A DNA stretch of 5,062 bases, taken from NCBI GenBank assembly GCA_947178655.1, contig CAMWZB010000098.1:1-5062 (forward strand), given 5' to 3'. The DNA comes from an uncultured Porphyromonadaceae bacterium (lineage in GTDB: Bacteria > Bacteroidota > Bacteroidia > Bacteroidales > Muribaculaceae). A program made the position numbers and the translations under genes. Positions within the stretch are counted from its first letter, which is position 1, and the number at the start of each line of letters is the position of its first letter. Below the pieces are notes generated by a model. It was not told the origin of the DNA. It worked only from the letters and a program-made list of their open reading frames with translations, and ran no database searches. Below, in pieces: positions 1 through 5,062 of this stretch.

Positions 1-510
1 ATGTCCAACCATCTGGCCATGGCTACCTGGGCGAACACCTATCGCGGCGCACTGGGCACATACCTCTACGATACTTACGGATGGCGAATCTTCAGCCTCA
101 ACTTCTCTGAGGACTATGCCAATATGTTCAAGGGGCTGAGGGTTGACAGCGGCGACAATTTTGAGCAACTCGACCGGATTGTCGACAAATACAGAAGTCT
201 GAACATCGATCCGCGCAGCAAGCAGATTGTGTTCAGCAATGGACTGAACGTCGACTCCGCCATCCGTATCCAGCGGTATGCGGAGGGTAAGTGCATACCC
301 TCGTTCGGCATAGGAACACACTTCACCAACGATTTCGACGGAGTCCGGCCGATGAATATCGTCATCAAACTGATAGCGGTGAAAATCACCGAGTCATGGC
401 CGTTCTTCAGCAGCACATGCAAGCTGAGCGAAGACCGTGGCAAATACTCCGGCGACAAAGCCACGGTCGACAGATTCCTCGAGATCCTTCACTTGAGGGA
501 GTCTGACTGA
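1..510 (+). CDS. pncB: Nicotinate phosphoribosyltransferase, C-terminal part (5' end outside the window)
   Basis: This enzyme joins nicotinate to PRPP, with ATP hydrolysis, to give nicotinate mononucleotide in the Preiss-Handler route of cytosolic NAD salvage. The 169 visible residues match the C-terminal half of the PncB family. They include GLRVDSGDNFE (45-55), VFSNGLNVDSA (77-87), SFGIGTHFTND (101-111), whose GIGT lies in the phosphate-binding part of the active site, and MNIVIKL (118-124). A late KLSEDRGK (141-148) follows. The full family protein is about 390-400 residues, so over half the gene lies left of position 1. The ATG at position 1 is an internal methionine, because the family continues upstream of the SNHLAMATWANTYRGALGTY segment. 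The stop is TGA at 508-510. The last seven codons overlap the convergent channel gene. Family identity is very secure; the true start cannot be seen. Confidence 0.97.
   Translation: MSNHLAMATWANTYRGALGTYLYDTYGWRIFSLNFSEDYANMFKGLRVDSGDNFEQLDRIVDKYRSLNIDPRSKQIVFSNGLNVDSAIRIQRYAEGKCIPSFGIGTHFTNDFDGVRPMNIVIKLIAVKITESWPFFSSTCKLSEDRGKYSGDKATVDRFLEILHLRESD
489..510. other. Convergent 3' overlap of pncB and the potassium channel gene
   Basis: The pncB stop (TGA, 508-510) lies inside the channel gene, and the channel stop (TCA on the plus strand, 489-491) lies inside pncB. The final seven codons of each gene therefore share 22 bp on opposite strands. Both reading frames are intact, and neither side shows a GC-rich stem followed by a T-run that could be an intrinsic terminator. 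Transcripts would thus run tail to tail into each other unless Rho or distal sites stop them. Confidence 0.95.
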
Positions 511-1283
511 TACGATTTCTCGATGGAGTCCGAGCAGCAGTCCTTGTCGCATCCTTTACGGTTGTCGCGGAGTTCTTCAAGGTAGCTCGCAGTGATGACG
601 CCCGACGGAAGCGCGATTATAGCCACTCCGAAGAGCGATGACAGCATCGACACCACTCGTCCTATGTTGGTCACCGGACACAAGTCGCCATATCCGACAG
701 TCGTAAGTGTCACCGTCGCCCAGTAGAGAGCGTCAAAGAAAGAGCGGAACGTGGCCTCTCCGGTCTCCGGATTGATGTGAGGCTCGGCGTTGAACATCAC
801 CAGCGCCGTAAGGAATATGTAGAAGAGCGCCAGCATCAGCACCGACAGCAAGACCTGGCGCTCCTTCTTAAGCACATGGAGGAATATTGTGATTTTATCA
901 GAATATCTGAATATCTTCAGAAGTCTGACAATCTTAAGAAGCCGTGTGAGCCTCAGTAGTTTGAACTCCGGACTGATGAGATTCAGTCCCGGAAGAATCG
1001 ACAGCAGGTCCACGATAGCCATCGGAGTGAACGGATAGATGACGTACGACAGCCAGCCTCGCTTAATCAGGAGCGTAGATGTATACCACCTGATAATATA
1101 GTCGACGATGAAAGCTGTCACTGTCACAATCTCGATTATCCGAAATACGGGATAATCCTCGATAAACATAAGAGGGACTATACTCGCGATGATCATCACG
1201 AGCATATACCAGTCGTACACACGTCCTGCCCACATCCCCTTATGGTCGCGGTTGATGATATTGTATATTTTCTGTCGCAGCAT
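489..1283 (-). CDS. Six-transmembrane voltage-gated-type potassium channel (ion transporter family)
   Basis: This 264-residue inner-membrane protein has the layout of a single-domain Kv-type channel that would work as a tetramer. Hydrophobic segments are S1 (about 22-41), S2 (46-66), S3 (82-100), S4 (106-126), S5 (142-165), a pore helix (182-194) and S6 (205-232). S4 carries a basic residue at every third position (K108, R111, R114, K117, R120, K123, R126), the signature of a voltage sensor. D61 in S2 and D92 in S3 are plausible counter-charges. The selectivity filter TVGYGD (195-200) is the classical K+ form, and S6 contains the Kv-like IALPSGVI (223-230). There is no cyclic-nucleotide-binding or RCK domain; the short cytoplasmic tail holds a cysteine cluster (C245, C249, C250). 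The size resembles archaeal KvAP. The ATG is at 1281-1283, with a TATATTTG -7-like box about 26 bp upstream, supporting a single-gene transcript. Potassium selectivity is well supported by the filter; gating and physiological role are inferred. Confidence 0.94.
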   Translation of the reverse strand: MLRQKIYNIINRDHKGMWAGRVYDWYMLVMIIASIVPLMFIEDYPVFRIIEIVTVTAFIVDYIIRWYTSTLLIKRGWLSYVIYPFTPMAIVDLLSILPGLNLISPEFKLLRLTRLLKIVRLLKIFRYSDKITIFLHVLKKERQVLLSVLMLALFYIFLTALVMFNAEPHINPETGEATFRSFFDALYWATVTLTTVGYGDLCPVTNIGRVVSMLSSLFGVAIIALPSGVITASYLEELRDNRKGCDKDCCSDSIEKSYQSDSLK

Positions 1284-1309
1284 GATTGAGGGTCAGATAT
1301 TTTGACGTG

Positions 1310-1317
1310 CAAATATA
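1310..1317 (-). promoter_or_regulatory. Putative Bacteroidota -7 promoter box for the potassium channel gene
   Basis: Read on the minus strand this is TATATTTG, a full match to the Bacteroidota -7 consensus TAnnTTTG. It lies 26 bp upstream of the channel ATG, which would give a 5' leader of about 20 nt. The expected TTTG-like -33 element about 19-21 bp further upstream is not clear (only GTGG near 1337-1340), so the call rests on the -7 box and its position. Confidence 0.5.
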
Positions 1318-1412
1318 CGCAAATTCCGCGATATCACCACATATTACCGGACCCGAGGCCGGCATTACGCAAATAAAATGCCATTTATTCCATCAGATTC
1401 AGATATTTCCGC

Positions 1413-1420
1413 TAACTTTG
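1413..1420 (+). promoter_or_regulatory. Putative Bacteroidota -7 promoter box for the membrane protein-smpB-mutS2 operon
   Basis: TAACTTTG matches the TAnnTTTG consensus in full and lies 33 bp before the ATG at 1454. Transcription would start near 1426 and leave a leader of roughly 28 nt containing a GAGGA purine run (1438-1442), a possible weak ribosome binding site. A convincing TTTG -33 element is not visible; the nearest candidate, TTTA at 1384-1387, is spaced slightly too far. The box falls inside the upstream extension of the reading frame, which argues for 1454 as the real start of the first gene. Confidence 0.55.
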
Positions 1421-1453
1421 CATAGCCGTTTCCACTTGAGGAAACTCACTCTG

Positions 1454-2002
1454 ATGCTGACATTTCTTAAATATCTCATACAACTCATCCTGGCGCCCGG
1501 ACACGGGTGGGAAGACATCTACAGGGACAATCCCGACCCGGACCTCCTGCTGCGCAAAGGTATCTATCCGCTGCTGGGCGTAGCGGCTGCTTCTGAGTCG
1601 CTTGCCCTGATATTTGACCGTGAGTCGACGTTGGCCGGCGTGCTGATCCATGCCATAAGCGACTTCGGAGCATATTTCATAGCCATCTTCATCGCAAGAC
1701 TGATATTTGACATGTATCTGGGCCGTATCACCGTCAGAGAGCCCGACTCACGCCGGCAGGGACAGCTCATCGTGTGCGGCATAGGGCTGATGGTACTCGC
1801 GCGGATACTGTGCAACTGTGTGCCCTGGCATCTGGTGATACTCAACTTTCTGCCCGTCTACGTGGTTATGGTTCTGTACAAAGACATGAAATACGTGGGC
1901 GTGGAGCCGGGCAACGAATGGCGCTGGCTGGCTTTGGTCACATGCGCGATAGTGCTTGTCCCGCTGGTCATCTATAACCTTCTCTATCTGGTAACACAAT
2001 GA
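1454..2002 (+). CDS. Small multi-pass inner-membrane protein, Yip1-like (conserved hypothetical)
   Basis: The predicted product is 182 residues. It has a short amphipathic N-terminus containing [17 protein letters not shown] (13-29), then about five hydrophobic segments near 36-53, 62-90, 103-121, 123-145 and 157-180, so it should sit in the inner membrane. A proline-glycine-tryptophan stretch before the first helix, followed by four or five helices, resembles the Yip1/YIPF-type fold found in uncharacterised Bacteroidota proteins; this assignment is by general appearance only, and no biochemical role is known to me. The frame is open back to 1286, but that extra 56-residue stretch is histidine-rich, unlike a membrane-protein start, and spans the putative promoter, so ATG 1454 (after GAGGA at 1438-1442) is chosen. 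It is the first gene of the probable operon, and its stop overlaps the smpB start by 4 bp (ATGA). Confidence 0.75.
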   Translation: MLTFLKYLIQLILAPGHGWEDIYRDNPDPDLLLRKGIYPLLGVAAASESLALIFDRESTLAGVLIHAISDFGAYFIAIFIARLIFDMYLGRITVREPDSRRQGQLIVCGIGLMVLARILCNCVPWHLVILNFLPVYVVMVLYKDMKYVGVEPGNEWRWLALVTCAIVLVPLVIYNLLYLVTQ

Positions 2003-2454
2003 ACGCTAAAGAAATAAATATAAAGAACCGCCGTGCGACGTTCGACTACGAGATTGTCGAGACGTTCACCGCCGGACTTGTGCTCACAGGCACCGAGATA
2101 AAGAGCATACGCTCCGGCCATGCCTCGCTGGTAGATACGTTCTGCTACATCTCATCGCAGAACGAGGTATGGGTCAAGAACATGAACATCGCCACCTACT
2201 TCTACGGCAGCTATAACAACCACGAGGCGCGACGCGACCGCAAGTTGCTGCTGAGCAAGAAAGAGATACGGCAGTTGGCGAAAAGCGGACGCGACGCCGG
2301 ATTCACCATCGTGCCTCTGAGGCTGTTCATCAACGGCAAAGGACTGGCCAAACTGGTAATCGGACTGGCCCGCGGCAAGAAAGAGTACGACAAGCGTCAG
2401 GCCATCAAGGAGCGCGAGGACAAACGCAACCTTGCCCGCATGATGCACAAGTGA
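1999..2454 (+). CDS. smpB: SsrA-binding protein SmpB
   Basis: SmpB binds the tRNA-like domain of tmRNA (SsrA) and takes it, with EF-Tu, to ribosomes stalled on mRNAs lacking a stop codon, so the nascent chain is tagged for proteolysis and the ribosome is freed. The 151-residue protein shows the whole family pattern: [20 protein letters not shown] (10-29), [10 protein letters not shown] (31-40), [11 protein letters not shown] (77-87), the oligonucleotide-binding barrel continuing through [20 protein letters not shown] (105-124), and the basic tail [15 protein letters not shown] (126-140) that folds into a helix in the vacant decoding site and mRNA channel. Length fits the family (about 150-160). 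The ATG overlaps the preceding stop as ATGA and has no clear Shine-Dalgarno sequence, suggesting translational coupling. The tmRNA gene is not in this window. mutS2 follows after 16 bp. Confidence 0.98.
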   Translation: MNAKEINIKNRRATFDYEIVETFTAGLVLTGTEIKSIRSGHASLVDTFCYISSQNEVWVKNMNIATYFYGSYNNHEARRDRKLLLSKKEIRQLAKSGRDAGFTIVPLRLFINGKGLAKLVIGLARGKKEYDKRQAIKEREDKRNLARMMHK

Positions 2455-2470
2455 TTTTTTAAGTCATGCT

Positions 2471-4942
2471 ATGATTTCAAATTATCCTGATTCGATAGAA
2501 CATAAAATCGGATTCGACTCCGTACGCGATTATGTGTCTAAGCTATGTGCTTCGGCTCTTGGCCGCACGCGGTGCGAAGAAATGGCTTTCAGTGCCGATT
2601 TTCCGACTGTGCGCCGACGTCTGCACGAAACGGCCGAAATGCTCGATATACTCAACAGCGATGCCGGATTCAACCTCGGCGGAATCCATGATCGCCGCAC
2701 ACTGCTGACTTCGCTCCGAGTTCCCGGCACCTTCCCTTCGGAGAGCGATTTGCCGGGCCTGAGAGCCTCGCTGACTGCGATGGCCGATATAGCGTCGTTC
2801 TTTGCCAAGACGCGCAAGGATGACGGCAACCGCATAATCACCCCTTATCCCGAACTCGACACTCTCGCCCGTGGGCTGATGGCGTTCCCGACGGTAAGCT
2901 CGGCCATCGACCGAATCATCGACCGTCATGGCGAAATCAAAGATAACGCATCGCCGGAGCTGGCTGAGATACGCCGCTCGATGGCCGCATGCGCAGGCAG
3001 CATCAACGCGACAATACGGCGCGTGATATCGAATGCCGTACGCGACGGCTATCTTGAAGCCGATGTGACACCATCGATACGAGACGGGCGTCTTGTTCTG
3101 CCGGTCGCTCCGATGTACAAACGCAAGATATCGGGCATCGTGCACGATGAATCGGCATCCGGCAAAACATTCTTCATCGAGCCTGCCGAAGTGGTCGAGG
3201 CCAACAACCGTCTGCGAGAGCTCTCCATCGAAGAGCGCCGCGAAATAGTCCGGATTCTGACCAACCTCGCAGACATAATCCGGCCGGAAATTGATGCGCT
3301 CCTTGACGGTTTCGGACTCCTCGGCGAATTCGACTTCATACACGCCAAGGCACAGTACGCACGGATTGTCGGCGGACTCCTGCCTCATCTGGCCGACTCG
3401 CCCGAACTCGAGTGGTACCATGCCGAACACCCGGTGCTCAGGCTTGCGCTCGAGCGTCAGGGCAAGGAGATTGTGCCGCTCGACCTCACCCTCACGCCGG
3501 AGCGCCGCATACTCATTATATCCGGCCCCAACGCCGGCGGCAAGTCGGTGACGCTCAAGACCACAGGCATCGTGCAGTACATGGCTCAGTGCGGACTGCT
3601 TCCGCCTGTATACGAGAACTCTCATTTCGGCATATTCCAAAACATATTCATCGACATAGGAGATGACCAGTCGATAGAGGACGATCTCTCCACCTACTCC
3701 TCGCATCTGCGCAGCATGAAGCACTTCCTCTCCCGTGGATCCGGAGCTACGCTTGCGCTTATCGACGAATTCGGAGGAGGCACCGAGCCTCAAATCGGCG
3801 GAGCAATAGCCCAGGCCGTTCTCAAGCAGTTCAACGAACTGAAGATGTGGGGCGTCATCACCACCCACTACCACAACCTCAAGCAATTGGCAGAAGAAAC
3901 GCCGGGGCTCGTCAACGGCTCCATGCTGTACGACCGTCAGCGCATGCAGCCGCTGTTCAAGCTCGCCATCGGCCAGCCGGGCAGCTCGTTCGCCATAGAG
4001 ATAGCGCGCAAGACAGGCCTCCCCGAACAAATCATCGAGGATGCCAAGGCCATCGTGGGCAGCGACTACGTGAACATGGACAAGTACCTGCTCGACATCG
4101 CCCGCGACCGCCGCTACTGGGAGAACAAACGGCAGGACATCAGGCAGAAAGAGAAGCGCATAGAGGAACTGCTCGCCCGATACGAGGAAGAGATGGAGAC
4201 TCTGCGTGGCAAACGTCGCCAAATCATCACGGAAGCACGAGACGAAGCACGCCGCATACTCGACGGCTCAAACGCCACAATCGAGCGGACCATACGAGAA
4301 ATACGCAGTTCGCAGGCTGACAAAGAACGCACTAAAGAGGCTCGCCGCCAGCTCGAAAGCGACCGTGAAGCTCTACGCGCCGAGACCGATGCCGAGCATC
4401 CCCTGCTCGACCGCAAGGTACCCAAACCGAAGAAAAAACCGAAGCCCAAACAGCCGGCAACGGAAGAAAAGCCGATCGAGCCGGGCGACAATGTGCTCCT
4501 CGACGGCGCCGGAACCGTCGGGACTGTCATGGAGATTTCGGGAAAGGACGCCGTGGTGGCCTTCGGACAGATGAAGACAACAGTCAAACTGTCTCGGCTC
4601 AAACGGACCATGCGCAACGCACAGACCTCAAGAACCTCCGCAACAGCCCCGGGCTATCTGTCGACACAGACCACCGATACGAGCCGCGAGCGTCAGTTGT
4701 CGTTCAACAACGAAATCGACGTACGCGGCATGCGAACGGATGAGGCCGTGCAGGCCGTGATGTACTACATCGACGATGCCGTGCAGTTCAATGTCGGCAG
4801 AGTCCGCATCCTTCACGGCACAGGTACGGGAGCTCTCCGCCAGTACATACGCCGCTATCTCGACTCGGTCAAGGCTGTCCGGCTGTACCATGACGAGGAT
4901 GTACGCTTCGGAGGACCGGGCATAACCGTAGTAGAATTCTGA
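2471..4942 (+). CDS. mutS2: MutS2 family ATPase with C-terminal Smr domain
   Basis: This 823-residue protein has the complete MutS2 layout and lacks the mismatch-recognition domain of MutS1. The order is an N-terminal core and lever/clamp region (about 1-310) and an ABC-type ATPase with Walker A GPNAGGKS (352-359), signature-like STYSSHL (407-413), Walker B LIDE with catalytic E433 (430-433), and H-loop H466. Next come a long coiled coil (about 537-645), a Lys/Pro-rich linker (651-668), a KOW-like small barrel (about 669-712) and an Smr domain with DVRG (750-753) and HGTGTGALR (782-790). Family proteins were first linked to suppression of recombination through Smr nuclease activity; in Bacillus subtilis MutS2 binds collided ribosomes and promotes their rescue. 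Length is slightly above B. subtilis MutS2 (about 785). ATG 2471 gives the usual N-terminus; no Shine-Dalgarno sequence is seen. It lies 16 bp after smpB and 2 bp before the next gene. Family is certain; which activity dominates here is inferred. Confidence 0.98.
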   Translation: MISNYPDSIEHKIGFDSVRDYVSKLCASALGRTRCEEMAFSADFPTVRRRLHETAEMLDILNSDAGFNLGGIHDRRTLLTSLRVPGTFPSESDLPGLRASLTAMADIASFFAKTRKDDGNRIITPYPELDTLARGLMAFPTVSSAIDRIIDRHGEIKDNASPELAEIRRSMAACAGSINATIRRVISNAVRDGYLEADVTPSIRDGRLVLPVAPMYKRKISGIVHDESASGKTFFIEPAEVVEANNRLRELSIEERREIVRILTNLADIIRPEIDALLDGFGLLGEFDFIHAKAQYARIVGGLLPHLADSPELEWYHAEHPVLRLALERQGKEIVPLDLTLTPERRILIISGPNAGGKSVTLKTTGIVQYMAQCGLLPPVYENSHFGIFQNIFIDIGDDQSIEDDLSTYSSHLRSMKHFLSRGSGATLALIDEFGGGTEPQIGGAIAQAVLKQFNELKMWGVITTHYHNLKQLAEETPGLVNGSMLYDRQRMQPLFKLAIGQPGSSFAIEIARKTGLPEQIIEDAKAIVGSDYVNMDKYLLDIARDRRYWENKRQDIRQKEKRIEELLARYEEEMETLRGKRRQIITEARDEARRILDGSNATIERTIREIRSSQADKERTKEARRQLESDREALRAETDAEHPLLDRKVPKPKKKPKPKQPATEEKPIEPGDNVLLDGAGTVGTVMEISGKDAVVAFGQMKTTVKLSRLKRTMRNAQTSRTSATAPGYLSTQTTDTSRERQLSFNNEIDVRGMRTDEAVQAVMYYIDDAVQFNVGRVRILHGTGTGALRQYIRRYLDSVKAVRLYHDEDVRFGGPGITVVEF

Positions 4943-4944
4943 GT

Positions 4945-5062
4945 ATGATAGGAAAACTGTTTCTCACCTTCGCCAAAATCGGTGCTTTCACTTTCGGCGG
5001 AGGCTGGGCCATGATTTCGATTATAGAGCGCGAGGTAGTGGACAAGCACCACTGGCTCGACA
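4945..5062 (+). CDS. Chromate transporter (CHR/ChrA) family protein, N-terminal fragment cut by window end
   Basis: Thirty-nine codons are visible from ATG 4945, just 2 bp after the mutS2 stop. The encoded start includes FLTFAKIGAFTFGGGWAMI (6-24) followed by IIEREVVDKHHWLD (26-39). This FxKIGxFTFGGGxAMI...ERExV...W pattern marks the beginning of a CHR-superfamily domain. In Bacteroidota such genes are often short, single-domain proteins in adjacent pairs that together form one transporter; whether a second copy follows cannot be seen. CHR proteins export chromate in characterised cases, but many homologues have unknown substrates, so chromate is only a family label here. No ribosome binding site is apparent, and translation is probably coupled to mutS2. 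The frame stays open to the right edge. Confidence 0.9.
   Translation, partial: MIGKLFLTFAKIGAFTFGGGWAMISIIEREVVDKHHWLD

Noticed and set aside
1..510. Reading position 1 as the start of a complete 169-residue gene
   Set aside because: The PncB family has over 200 further residues upstream. The ATG at 1 is an internal methionine at the window edge.
1347..1362. CCGG ACCCGAGG CCGG as a terminator or operator hairpin
   Set aside because: A 4-bp stem without a T-run cannot be distinguished from chance; kept only as a note within the divergent region.
1286..1453. Upstream extension of the membrane protein frame to an ATG at 1286
   Set aside because: The extra 56 residues are histidine-rich and unlike a membrane-protein N-terminus, and the segment contains the putative TAACTTTG promoter box and the divergent promoter region. 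ATG 1454 is the better start.
2431..2460. Possible intrinsic terminator after smpB: CTTG...CAAG followed by T6
   Set aside because: The stem is only 4 bp with a 13-base loop and lies within the last smpB codons, with the stop codon between the stem and the T-run. It is too weak to end transcription.
2543..4222. Long open frame of 559 codons on the minus strand opposite mutS2
   Set aside because: It lies wholly antisense to a clear MutS2 with intact motifs, its translation resembles no family I know, and such shadow frames are expected opposite GC-rich genes with biased codon use.
4206..4617. Overlapping frames on both strands across the MutS2 coiled-coil and KOW region
   Set aside because: These are arginine- and serine-rich shadow translations with no recognisable domain, inside a secure coding frame.

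Overview
This window most likely comes from the chromosome of a member of Bacteroidota, order Bacteroidales, possibly a gut Muribaculaceae-like lineage (the family placement is inference). The protein sequences resemble Bacteroidales versions of their families. Both divergent start regions carry a TAnnTTTG -7 box, the Bacteroidota promoter consensus, and starts generally lack strong Shine-Dalgarno sequences. No mobile elements, tRNA or rRNA genes, CRISPR arrays or clear intrinsic terminators were seen. Coding density is very high, and the only sizeable gap is about 170 bp at 1284-1453.

Layout: (1) Positions 1-510 (+) are the C-terminal part of nicotinate phosphoribosyltransferase (pncB), cut by the left edge. 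(2) Positions 489-1283 (-) encode a six-transmembrane voltage-gated-type potassium channel, whose 3' end overlaps the pncB 3' end by 22 bp. (3) Positions 1284-1453 form a divergent promoter region, with one -7-like box facing each way. (4) Positions 1454 to the right edge (+) are a tightly packed probable operon: a small multi-pass membrane protein with Yip1-like character (1454-2002), smpB (1999-2454), mutS2 (2471-4942) and the start of a chromate-transporter family gene (4945 onward, cut by the right edge). Junctions are a 4-bp ATGA overlap, a 16-bp gap and a 2-bp gap.

How the genes may work together: SmpB delivers tmRNA to stalled ribosomes. MutS2, long annotated as a recombination or DNA-repair factor, has been shown in Bacillus subtilis to recognise collided ribosomes. 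Co-transcription of the two would make a ribosome-rescue pair. The roles of the membrane protein and the CHR-family gene in this operon are unclear. All the genes belong to known families or conserved hypothetical types, and I see no convincing previously undescribed system. The smpB-mutS2 pairing and the arrangement around the mutS2 start are the points most worth a second look.
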